From the NCBI GenBank assembly GCA_964559435.1, contig CAZLHI010000008.1, positions 1 through 64,000 on the forward strand: a stretch of 64,000 nucleotides of DNA, written 5' to 3'. How positions within the stretch are numbered: the first letter of the stretch is position 1; the number at the start of each line of letters is the position of its first letter. This DNA comes from Hebobacterum sp964559435. Its GTDB lineage: Bacteria; Armatimonadota; Hebobacteria; Hebobacterales; Hebobacteraceae. Under the pieces are notes generated by a model. That model was not told where the DNA came from. It did no database searches and saw nothing but the letters and a program-made list of their open reading frames with translations. The position numbers were made by a program, and so were the translations under genes. Below, piece after piece: positions 42,525 through 50,663 of the stretch.

Positions 42525-44513
42525 TCACGCCTTTTCTATACTGACCGCGGCCGGCCGAAGTAGAGGCACGCCGCTCTCGGCATCGGCGGTGGGCGGCAAG
42601 ACAACGCTGGCCGCCTCTCTCATGGCGGCGGGGAGTACAAGGACCCCCGCACGAACCGCGTCGCTGATACGAACCTCCGCCTCCATCTCTCCGTTGCGGG
42701 AGCGAAGCTTGACCCTGGAGCCCTCCCGCAGCTCCAACTTCTGGGCGTCCGCGCGGCTTATCTCAACGTGCACATCCGACCCAGCTCGATCCGCCCCCTG
42801 CTGCCGACGCAGACCAATCGCGTTCGCAACGAACGTGTCCGTCTTCCAGGCCCCCAGGACGTGATCGGCAACCAAGGTGAACTGGAATTCCTCGTCTAGC
42901 GCTGGGGCTGAAGACTGCGCAACCGAAGTCGGGCCCTCCTCCTGCTCCGCACCGAGGGCCGCCCGATCGGCCGCTAGGGCCCCGTCGAGCGACCAGCGCA
43001 CTCCCCATCCCTCGTCGAGCCGCTCATGGGAGATGTGGGAGTAGATGGGAACGAGCGAGGATATCTCCGCCATTATCTGTGCCGGCGAATCGTACTCGAT
43101 CGGCCGGCCGAGGCGCCGTGAGAGTTCGCAGAGGATTTCCCAGTCTGCGCGAGCTTCGCCCGGCGAATCGACCGCGCGCCGCACGCGCTGCACTCGGCGC
43201 TCGGTGTTCGTGAACGTGCCCTCCTTCTCAGCGAAGCTCGACCCCGGAAGCACGACGTGCGCCATCTGCGCGGTCGGCGTGAGGAAGATATCTTGAACAG
43301 CGATGAAATCGAGCTTGCTGAGGGCGTCGCGAGCCGCGGCAACATCGGGGGAGTTCGCGAGTGGGTCGTCGCCCATCACGAAAAGGGCCTTCGCGCGTCC
43401 CAGCATATCCCACGACGGAAGGCCCGCTTCCACCGGTATCGAGACGCCCCAAGCGCGGCCGAACTTGCTTCGCACCGCTTCGTCGCTCACCGGCTGATAC
43501 CCGGCGAGGAAGTAGGGAGTGACCCCCATGTCGCGCGCGCCCTGGAAGTTACAGTAGTTGCCAAGCCACAGGAGCGGAGACCAGGAGGCGGTCGACGCGG
43601 TCGCCGCCTTCCCAAACGCGGAAAGGGCCGCGAGCACGTCAGCTCCCTGAGGGCCGAGACTTGCCGCGCGTGTGTAGATGACCAACGGCGCTCTGCAGGC
43701 AGATAAGGCTTCCCCGACTCGGATCACATCGCTCGCCGGGACCCCTGTGGTGGCCTCGGTCTGATCCGGCGTCCAGTTGGCGACGGTCGCGGCCAGGCTT
43801 TCGACCTCTGCTGCCTCGGCCTTGGCCAGGGCTACGTGAAGCAGGCCCGCGGCGAGTTGAAGCTCAGTGCCAGGACGTGGGGAAAGGCGAATCTCGGCGA
43901 GCTCGCCCAACTGTCCAGAGCGGACAGCCACCTCGACCACGGGCACGCCCCGCTCCGCTGCGCGAAGCACGCGGGAGGCCGCAGCCGGGTGCTCCTCGAC
44001 CGGGTCAGCCTGCCAGAGAAAGATCAAATCGGCCCGGTCTATGTCGTCGAGGCCGGCCGCGGAGAGGGTCAGGTGTCGATACTTCGGGAGGTCGAAGAGG
44101 CCGGGCAGCGCGTCGAGGCGAGCGCTGAAGTCGATGTTGTTCGTCTCGAGGGAGCGGCGAGCGAGCTTCGCAAGCAGGAAGTTCTCCTCGTTTGTGGCCC
44201 GAGGAGACCCCAGCACTCCGATTGCACTCCCGCCCGCGTCCGCCTTGATTGCGCCGACGCGGTCGGCCACCAGGGAGAGAGCTTCATCCCAGCTCGCTTC
44301 CTCGAAGGCCGAGTTCCGGCGTATGAGCGGCTTGCGCAGCCTTCTGGCACTAGTGGCCACTTCATGAGCGTGCCAGCCTTTTGCGCAGAGACGGCCCCGG
44401 CCAACGGGGTGACCCGCGCTGGCCGTCGCCCCCAACAGTTTGCGGCCCGCTACCTGCAAATAGAGCCCACAGCCACAGCCACAAAAAGGGCAGGTAGTCA
44501 ACACATGAGGCAT
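42525..44513 (-). CDS. Formate-dehydrogenase-like molybdopterin oxidoreductase lacking the Mo-ligand Cys/Sec
   Basis: ATG 44513 is used (GAGGG upstream). The in-frame GTG at 44525 precedes that site. Cys8, Cys11, Cys15 and Cys43 form the N-terminal [4Fe-4S] motif, with Lys45 in CAKG. The overall pattern is that of FdhF/FdhA: TNNIDFSAR, NFQGARDMG, GYQPVSDEAV, SFAEKEGTFTNTERR. The active-site tract ARVUHGPSVAGL of formate dehydrogenases reads ARLDALPGLFDL, so the Mo-ligating Sec/Cys is Asp134 and the catalytic His is Ala135. A normal formate dehydrogenase is excluded. It may serve as an electron-transfer scaffold like NuoG, or have another substrate. It is the first gene of the hydrogenase operon. 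Confidence 0.85.
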   Translation of the reverse strand: MPHVLTTCPFCGCGCGLYLQVAGRKLLGATASAGHPVGRGRLCAKGWHAHEVATSARRLRKPLIRRNSAFEEASWDEALSLVADRVGAIKADAGGSAIGVLGSPRATNEENFLLAKLARRSLETNNIDFSARLDALPGLFDLPKYRHLTLSAAGLDDIDRADLIFLWQADPVEEHPAAASRVLRAAERGVPVVEVAVRSGQLGELAEIRLSPRPGTELQLAAGLLHVALAKAEAAEVESLAATVANWTPDQTEATTGVPASDVIRVGEALSACRAPLVIYTRAASLGPQGADVLAALSAFGKAATASTASWSPLLWLGNYCNFQGARDMGVTPYFLAGYQPVSDEAVRSKFGRAWGVSIPVEAGLPSWDMLGRAKALFVMGDDPLANSPDVAAARDALSKLDFIAVQDIFLTPTAQMAHVVLPGSSFAEKEGTFTNTERRVQRVRRAVDSPGEARADWEILCELSRRLGRPIEYDSPAQIMAEISSLVPIYSHISHERLDEGWGVRWSLDGALAADRAALGAEQEEGPTSVAQSSAPALDEEFQFTLVADHVLGAWKTDTFVANAIGLRRQQGADRAGSDVHVEISRADAQKLELREGSRVKLRSRNGEMEAEVRISDAVRAGVLVLPAAMREAASVVLPPTADAESGVPLLRPAAVSIEKA

Positions 44514-44757
44514 AAATTCCCTCACACGGCACGGTATGCTGTTTTCATCTGCCGCTGGCGCCTTCGGTCTGGAGCGACAGGCACTACGGTTGAGCCTCCT
44601 GCCTACGCGCGAACGATCCTGCTGGACAGCGTCCGACTGGACAATGCCGGTGCGGCACTAGAACGGCGGTACTGCTTCTCTCCAATCGCCTCAGGTCAAT
44701 CGCCTATCCGTGTCACACGCAATACCAGGAACTGGCATGGACCAGATGGGCAAGTTA

Positions 44758-44786
44758 GTGATCTTTATCACAATGTCGGGCGACAT
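44758..44786. promoter_or_regulatory. Two adjacent dyads, one CRP/FNR-like
   Basis: GTGAT-CTTT-ATCAC at 44758-44771 is a perfect inverted repeat with the spacing of FNR/CRP-family sites (TTGAT-N4-ATCAA). One base beyond it, ATGTCG-GG-CGACAT at 44773-44786 is a second perfect dyad. Both overlap the -10 and the start of the predicted minus-strand promoter, which would suit repression or roadblock. Known: FNR half-sites. Inferred: which factor binds. Confidence 0.5.
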
Positions 44787-44812
44787 GTTACAATGTTTCC
44801 CAGATTTGTCAA
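44785..44812 (-). promoter_or_regulatory. Promoter of the hydrogenase operon
   Basis: On the minus strand there is a perfect TTGACA (44812-44807), a 16-base spacer and TAACAT (44790-44785, 4 of 6). The start is predicted near 44777, leaving a leader of about 260 bases before ATG 44513. The adjacent sequence has two dyads. The 387-bp region 44514-44899 holds no other recognised feature. Confidence 0.55.
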
Positions 44813-44899
44813 CCCCTAACCGGAGTGAGGAAGGGCGCCTGCTGGGCTCATGGCACAGAGGGCCGAGCAGCCGCGGGCGGGGTGTTCCGCGGGGGTCCA

Positions 44900-45178
44900 T
44901 CAGTCGCGCGTCAGCTCAGATGCCAGTTGGACACACTCCACGACTTTGAGAAGCTCACCGCCAACGCTCTCGGTCGACTCGCCGGCCAGCGCCGGGGCGA
45001 GGTCGGTCACCGGCACCCAGGTTGTCGCCAGATAGCCCACCATCTTCTCTGTGGCATCTCGCCTGGCCACCTCGATCAGTCGCCGCACGGCATCGGGCTC
45101 GTTCCAACCGGCCCCCCAGACTCGAAGGCCCTTTCCCTGGAAGTAGCTGACTGACGGGTAGTCATCTTGTGCTATCAC
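44900..45178 (-). pseudogene. C-terminal fragment of a glycosidase-like protein
   Basis: This 92-residue frame has no proper 5' end. An in-frame TAG lies just upstream of the GTG at 45178, and no good ribosome site is seen. The content (DDYPSVSYFQGKGLRVWGA, RRDATEKMVGYLATTWVPV) looks like the last barrel strands of a GH20-like beta-hexosaminidase: a strand ending in a Trp, then a helix and a 'TTW' strand. The rest of the gene is missing. It sits between the hydrogenase promoter and the MttB homologue and is probably a leftover of a deletion. The family assignment is tentative. Confidence 0.4.
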
Positions 45179-45231
45179 CTTCTAGAGCCAGTCATGAATT
45201 GTGCTGCGGTGCCTGCCGGTGTCCGTCGCGC

Positions 45232-46650
45232 TCAGCTGGCGAGGTCCCGCTTGGCCTTGGCATAGACGGCATCCACTTCCCGAAGAAGATCCGATGGTAG
45301 CTCGTAGTCGTGCTTCGCCACACGCTCCCGCGCTATCTCTTTGGCGCGGTCTCCAATATCCGGCGCGCCAGCGCCGAGCCATCCGGCCAGCGAGCGGCGC
45401 TCGAATATCTCTGGCAGCCAATATTCGTCGCGGTACCGGGAAAGCGTGGTGTCCAGGGCCAGGAATCCCCGCCCCAGGCCGGAGGCCACCTCCGTCACGG
45501 CCCCGTCGGGATCGCAGTCACCGTCGAGGCCGGCCACGAGACGCTGGGCGTAGTCGCGCAGCTCGCAGTCGATCACCAACTGCTCGGCACTGAAGACCTC
45601 ATCGAGGGAAAGCGTGCCCGCGCCATCGAAGTCGCAACCCCCCATGAGCGCGCCGGAGATCATCCCCCCCATCTTCTCCGCGGCCGCCTGGAGTCCGGGC
45701 AGCTTGGCCTGGGTGCGGATGGCACTGTGCGGCGCCCCCGGCTCGCCTCCGTGGCAGAAGGCGTTGAGCTCCTGACAGGCCCGGCGGAAGAGCAGATCCT
45801 CCGGTCCGCCGAAGCTCATCGCCATCCCCCGAAGGTCGAATGCCATCGCGGCCACCGCCCAGTCCACAGGCAGCGCCGTGACCGCGCGCAAAACGATCGC
45901 CGAGCCCATGACCTCGGCCACCCCCAGCGCCAGCGCGTCCGCGATCCGGATGGGCGCGGTCGCACCGACGGACGACATGTTGCTCGTGTGGATGCGTTCC
46001 AGCCGATCGCGAACGCTGAGAACCGACCGCAGTGACTCGGCGCCGATAGTGAGCGGGCTCACCACGTAGACCGGGAGCGACCGCACCGGCCGCCCCAGCA
46101 CCTCCGCCATGTCCATGACATATGGCAGCGACTCGACCCACTTCGGGTCGATCGGAGCACCGCCCTCCCGGCAGTAGTGGGCCTGGATCTTGTACTGCAG
46201 GATCGGCTGGAGGTGAGTGGGGACGTCTCCCGGACATCCGGGCACGTGTCCGATGACTCTCTCCTCGCGCAGGCTGTCGACGAGCTTCGCGGCCTCGATC
46301 AAGCGCGCCTCCGTGTAGGGCACGACCGTGTCGGTGTCGAGATCATGCACGTGAGTGGGATACTGACACGTAATCAGCCGGAAGGCCGGCGGCTCCTCAG
46401 CCTGCCTCGGCGAGCCACCGGAACCTGAGGACCGTGCTTCCTCGGCGCATTCAGAGATGGCGGCCCAGTCCGGGAAGACACGCCCTCCCTCGACGCGGAG
46501 GCCCGCCCGCCGGGCGGCGTCGAGCGTCTCCGCATGAAGGACGCGCAGGCCATGCTCGGCCAAGATGCGGTATCCGGCCTCACATATCTGCTCGAGCTGC
46601 TCAGGTGTGAGCACTCGGGGTCGTTGACTGCGTAGTGTGCGCTTGCTCAC
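45232..46650 (-). CDS. Trimethylamine methyltransferase (MttB) family protein, non-pyrrolysine
   Basis: The GTG at 46650 has GGAGGG seven bases upstream. The 472-residue protein opens with the family pattern VLTPEQLEQICEAGYRILAEHGLRVLH. It continues with the corrinoid-dependent methyltransferase barrel (NMSSVGATAPIRIADALAL, ISGALMGGCDFDGAGTLSLDEVFSAEQLVID). There is no in-frame TAG, so it is not a pyrrolysine MttB. Such members (MtgB type) demethylate glycine betaine, proline betaine or similar quaternary amines, passing the methyl group to a cobalamin protein. No corrinoid protein gene is nearby. It is followed by a DUF6785 membrane protein that may bring the substrate in. Confidence 0.82.
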   Translation of the reverse strand: MSKRTLRSQRPRVLTPEQLEQICEAGYRILAEHGLRVLHAETLDAARRAGLRVEGGRVFPDWAAISECAEEARSSGSGGSPRQAEEPPAFRLITCQYPTHVHDLDTDTVVPYTEARLIEAAKLVDSLREERVIGHVPGCPGDVPTHLQPILQYKIQAHYCREGGAPIDPKWVESLPYVMDMAEVLGRPVRSLPVYVVSPLTIGAESLRSVLSVRDRLERIHTSNMSSVGATAPIRIADALALGVAEVMGSAIVLRAVTALPVDWAVAAMAFDLRGMAMSFGGPEDLLFRRACQELNAFCHGGEPGAPHSAIRTQAKLPGLQAAAEKMGGMISGALMGGCDFDGAGTLSLDEVFSAEQLVIDCELRDYAQRLVAGLDGDCDPDGAVTEVASGLGRGFLALDTTLSRYRDEYWLPEIFERRSLAGWLGAGAPDIGDRAKEIARERVAKHDYELPSDLLREVDAVYAKAKRDLAS

Positions 46651-46702
46651 GTCTGTTCCCTCCTATATAGAGGCGCGAATGCGCCTTGCGGAGATCGCGG
46701 CG

Positions 46703-48676
46703 CTACACCTCGCCATGGGTGGCCAATGCCACCACAGTCCAGATCCCCACGTTCGTCATGTCCCCCACGATCAGCCCGATGGCGAGAGGGACCGTGACTC
46801 GGTAGAGGCGCAGGCCGCCGTAGCGAATGACGAGAGACTTCAGCGCCCAGCCGATGAAGAACGGCATGTAGTTCCAGTGTCCTCCCCAGGTGTTGGCGGC
46901 TATGTATCCCAGCGGGTGGAACGGCCACCACCAGAACCGCAGGCGCATCATCCCGAGGAAGACCACCACCGCGCCGCCCGCGAGGAAGGCGATGATGCCG
47001 CTCGTGTTTCTGCCGCCGACCGCCGGATCGGACAGCCAGTTGGCGACGCGGCCGCCGGCGTTGAGAGTCTGCCAGGAGAAGTTGGTGTAGCTCAAAGCGC
47101 GGTTGAAGCCCATGAAACCATGCCGGTACATCATTGTCATAGTCAGGTAGCTCGACAGCAACAGGGCCAGCAGGAAGACGCCGGCGATGGCCGCCAGCAG
47201 ACGTCGGGAGTTGAGGCGGCCGGAGTCCGCCACCTTGAACGAGTCCATGACGGTGCCCGGCAGGGCCTCGAACGAGAGGCCGGTCCCGGACTGGAAGGAC
47301 CAGTGGGCGGAGACAAGGGTGACCAGTTCGGCGCGTCGGAATGCGTTTGACCCGATCGTGCCCATGAGGAGCTCCTGGAGCTCGATCGGATAGCACAGGA
47401 ATCCAAGGCCGGCCTCCGCCCGAAGACGCGCCATGAGCGTGAAGTAGGCCACCAATACGCCCATGAACAGGAGGCCGAAGGCCAAGCGACACCCGGCGAG
47501 CCAGCAGAAGTAGAGCAGGCCCCCAAAGGAGACGACGAACGCGGCAAGCGCCCAGCGATAGGTGATCGGCTCCTCGACCGTATCGTATGCGCCCCGGCGC
47601 CCGAAGGCAATGCGGACCACCTGGAGCAGATAGCGGCGAGACGTCCACAGAATGAGTGCGAGCAGCGTGAAGGCGGCCCCGCCGCCCTGGAAATAGGGCG
47701 CGGGGAACTCCGGGCCGTACCACTCCGAGGGGAGCTGGGGTGTAGCCCCGTTGAGGACGGCGATCACGTGGAGCGCCAGCCGGACAAGCCAGAAGAACCA
47801 GACCGAGAAGGCCAGCTCGCGTGGGACGAGATAGGCGATGGCGATCATCCACGGCCAGAGCACGAGCTCGACGTGGCCGAGGCCGGCCCAGGGGCCGACC
47901 CTCTGCCAGCGGATGATCGGCAAGGGGCCAAGCGGGATGCTCGGGATGGACGGCACTCGCTGCGCGAGACTGTTGACCAGATTGATGCCCAGGGAGACCG
48001 CCACACCAAGCCAGAAGACCCAGCTTATCGGCAGCCTGCCGGCTCGCCCGGCCTCGCCTCCTCGCGGTTGCTGGACCATCTGAAGCGGGATCTGAGCGAG
48101 CGGGAAGCTGAGCCTCTCGTGGCTCACCCACTGCCGGCGGAAGATGACCATCAGGGAAACGGTCGCGGTGAACAGCAGGACTATCAGAAGCCACAGCGCG
48201 CCCAGGGGCACCCACCAGGCCGACCACGGCACGGCGGCCGCTCCCTGGAAGTAGCCATCGACAACGCCGAACTCGTTCGGCGCGAACCAGGTCGGCACGT
48301 ACTCGAGGAACAGGGGCTCCCAGTGAGGATGTGTTCGCGCCATATAATGAAAAGCGATGTTGCGGGAGAGCGCGATCGGAAAGAGGCCGTGGCCGATGAC
48401 GGTGCCGCCGACGAGCACGAGCGAGTAGATGGTGAGGAGTTCGCGCCGTGTGAGTCCGCTGCGCCGGAGCGGGGGGAGGGTCATGAGCGTGGTGAGCACC
48501 AGCAGGACAACTACCGGCGCCATCGCCGGCACGCCGGAGGTCACATCGGAGACGCGGTACCAGACGATCTCGACGTAGAAGGCGAGAGGAGCCAGCAGGA
48601 TGAGGATCGCGTACGCCAGCAGCACGCCGCGAAGCGTCACACCAGCGGCGCGATCAGTTGTCACACTGCCGTTCAC
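46703..48676 (-). CDS. DUF6785/DUF6784-type polytopic membrane protein (paralogue 2)
   Basis: A 657-residue protein with about 14 helices. GTG 48676 has GGAGA upstream. It aligns along its length with the protein at 25651-27618: ILLAPLAFYVEIVWYRVSDVTSGVPAM, LRRSGLTRRELLTIYSLVL, QWVSHERLSFPLAQIPLQM, LRAEAGLGFLCYPIELQEL and MRLRFWWWPFHPLGYIA. Probably a transporter of unknown substrate. It is 53 bases upstream of the MttB homologue in the same direction, so co-transcription is likely. The N-terminal cytoplasmic end differs from paralogue 1. Confidence 0.75.
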   Translation of the reverse strand: MNGSVTTDRAAGVTLRGVLLAYAILILLAPLAFYVEIVWYRVSDVTSGVPAMAPVVVLLVLTTLMTLPPLRRSGLTRRELLTIYSLVLVGGTVIGHGLFPIALSRNIAFHYMARTHPHWEPLFLEYVPTWFAPNEFGVVDGYFQGAAAVPWSAWWVPLGALWLLIVLLFTATVSLMVIFRRQWVSHERLSFPLAQIPLQMVQQPRGGEAGRAGRLPISWVFWLGVAVSLGINLVNSLAQRVPSIPSIPLGPLPIIRWQRVGPWAGLGHVELVLWPWMIAIAYLVPRELAFSVWFFWLVRLALHVIAVLNGATPQLPSEWYGPEFPAPYFQGGGAAFTLLALILWTSRRYLLQVVRIAFGRRGAYDTVEEPITYRWALAAFVVSFGGLLYFCWLAGCRLAFGLLFMGVLVAYFTLMARLRAEAGLGFLCYPIELQELLMGTIGSNAFRRAELVTLVSAHWSFQSGTGLSFEALPGTVMDSFKVADSGRLNSRRLLAAIAGVFLLALLLSSYLTMTMMYRHGFMGFNRALSYTNFSWQTLNAGGRVANWLSDPAVGGRNTSGIIAFLAGGAVVVFLGMMRLRFWWWPFHPLGYIAANTWGGHWNYMPFFIGWALKSLVIRYGGLRLYRVTVPLAIGLIVGDMTNVGIWTVVALATHGEV

Positions 48677-48996
48677 CGCGCCATCTCCGCCCGGTCCGAG
48701 TCAGGCCCAGCTACCAGAGGAGTCAGCCGCTGTGGGGCCTGGCGGCTCTGCAGGCCGAACCTGAGGCAGCGACATCCCTCATAGCCGCCTCACCCAGTTC
48801 AACGAGCGGCTTCAGTGATCCCTTCACTCATTCCCGCGTCGCCCGAAACTGTCCGTGTGGGAACATACGGCGAGCGTCCCGTTTCGTCAGCAGCGGACCC
48901 TGAGCAGGGCCGTACGCCGGCCGGATCGTCACAGGGATTCCGTCCCAGGCACCAAATGGAAAGTCACCATCATCGATAGCATGAGTGGAGGCGAAT
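48677..48996. other. 320-bp region between divergent genes, no gene seen
   Basis: Between the DUF6785 gene (minus) and the secreted protein gene (plus). No credible ORF, hairpin or strong promoter is visible. Its last bases carry GTGGAGGCG, the ribosome site of the plus-strand gene. Confidence 0.4.
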
Positions 48997-49912
48997 ATGA
49001 CGATACCGCGGTTATGGGCAGTGACGGTCTGGCTCCTCTGCTTGGCCCTGGCATCGGCTGGCGGGGTGCCCGCGCCCGACGACTTGCCGGACGTGTCCGG
49101 CCCGGCGCGCGTCCAGTCACATCTGCCCGAAGTCGAGCTGCCCGGAGGCTTCGTCCTTCTCGACCGCGCGTCAGGCGACGTCACAGGCGATGGGGTGCCA
49201 GACGTAGTCTGCCTGGGTGGCAGGAAGCGGTGCGAGCACACCCGGCATCGAAGAGATTGCGCTGACCAGGATGCCCGCGCGGCCGCCCACTCTCGCACAG
49301 CGATCTCTCCCCGGGCATACCTTTTGCGGCGATCTGGCGTTGGGTCCGGAGGCGCGGGTCCTAACGCTATGCGATACCGATCAGAAGGCCTGGGTCACGG
49401 ACCGAACTGGGGAGCTTCGGAATGTCTATGAATCGTTCGCCGTCGAACCATACTACCCGATATTCGTCGAGATGCGAGGGCTCGTGGCCCCGCCCGTCAC
49501 CACAGGGATTGGCTCGGGCTACGACCACCACGTAGTCGTGGCACAGGTCCGCAGGGCGGCCGACGAGGGGCACGGGTGTGAGGAGGATCTGCGGGGGATT
49601 GAGTTCCGCGCAAGGGGAAGCGAGCCGTCCTGGTACGTCACAGTGTCTGAGAGCGGGATCGCCTTCTCGGAGGAAGTCATTCGGGAGGAATTCCCCTACG
49701 TCCACGCGGGCGTGTCTCCAGGACGGTACGTCTACTACGCCACCACGCAAGGGCCTGAGCAGCATGCGATTGCGGCGGTGTTCGAGGAAGACACGTGCTA
49801 CGACTGCATGTCCGGAGAGCGCTTCGCCTACACGGCCAAGGTCGTTCTCGACGGACATCGCTACACAGGATGCGCGCGGCTGGGATTCCTGCCGGCGACT
49901 ATCGTCCCTTGA
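48997..49912 (+). pseudogene. Secreted protein with COG3650-like C-terminus, one frameshift
   Basis: ATG 48997 (GGAGG six bases upstream) starts a signal peptide (MTIPRLWAVT to ALASAGG) and a stretch VTGDGVPDVVCLGG of FG-GAP type. At about 49217 the frame changes by one extra G (GGGTGG for GGTGG). The other frame continues sensibly (SGASTPGIEEIALTR) to the stop at 49912. The last 110 residues (FRARGSEPSWYVTVSESGI, CYDCMSGERFAYTAKVVLD, YTGCARLG) match the pattern of the COG3650 secreted domain (xGNEPFW, CxDTMSGxxFPY, YxGCG). The role of that domain is unknown. The break may be an assembly error. Confidence 0.55.
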
Positions 49913-50106
49913 GTGAGCCGTGGAACCCTAGAAGCAGTTCCAGAAGTCGAGGAGGGACTCGCGTTTCGCAGCAGTCCGGCCTCAAGGTGAGCCACCAGTC
50001 GCGGCCGGCTTCGCCCCGCTCGCGTGATGAGACTGTGGTGGCGCAAGCAGGGACGCCGGGAGCAACCAGCGAACGCGTCGGGTAAGCGTGGCCGGCGGGC
50101 GGCGGA

Positions 50107-50655
50107 ATGGGAGTGCTGTCGGTGCGGTTCCTGCATTTTGCGGCGCGGGCGGTCGTGATCGGTCTGGGAGCGGCGTGGCTTGTCGCCTCTGCGGCCCACG
50201 GCGGGCTGTGCTCCGCGATGACGGAGGCGTGGAAGGGGATTGCAGCGGACGACCGACACCGAGCGCGCGCCCGCGACGCCCGGAGGCCGCGGCGCGGCCC
50301 CTACTTCCAAGTTCTCGAGCGCTTGGAGGAGGAGCTGGATGGGCGCGAGGCGACCGTCGCCGTTGTCCTGTCCGGCCGCGATCGTCCGCTCTATCGCCGC
50401 TTCTCTCCCAAGCGTACCTACGAAGCCATCTACCGTCTCTATCCCGCGAAAGTCGATCTCTACCTGCCGGTGTCAGAGAGCGGCCACGAGCTCTTTTGGT
50501 TCGACTGCCCAGCCGAAGACGTGCCGCGGGTGCCTGATCTGTGGCGGCACGACTATGTGCTCTGGGTCGTGCGCGGGCCGGCTGACCCGCCTGCGACCTA
50601 TCGGCTCATCTGCCAGAACGAGGCAGTCCGGCTCTACCGCCGGCTAGAGGAGTAA
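50107..50655 (+). CDS. Small membrane-anchored protein of a GT-C cluster
   Basis: A 182-residue protein with one N-terminal hydrophobic segment (FAARAVVIGLGAAWLVASAA), then an outside domain of about 145 residues. It is charged, with no recognised motif (ATVAVVLSGRDRPLYRRFSP, HDYVLWVVRG). It starts the three-gene run with two large membrane glycosyltransferase-like proteins (next start eight bases after its stop). It may be an accessory to them. I do not recognise the family. The start at 50107 lacks a strong ribosome site, so GTG 50119 or 50122 are alternatives. Confidence 0.6.
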   Translation: MGVLSVRFLHFAARAVVIGLGAAWLVASAAHGGLCSAMTEAWKGIAADDRHRARARDARRPRRGPYFQVLERLEEELDGREATVAVVLSGRDRPLYRRFSPKRTYEAIYRLYPAKVDLYLPVSESGHELFWFDCPAEDVPRVPDLWRHDYVLWVVRGPADPPATYRLICQNEAVRLYRRLEE

Positions 50656-50663
50656 GGCGCTCA

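Noticed and set aside
42525..44513. Functional formate dehydrogenase, making the operon a formate hydrogenlyase
   Set aside because: The Sec/Cys and catalytic His positions are Asp and Ala, and no formate transporter is near.
45232..46650. Pyrrolysine-containing trimethylamine methyltransferase
   Set aside because: The frame has no internal TAG. The protein is complete as read, so it is a non-pyrrolysine family member.
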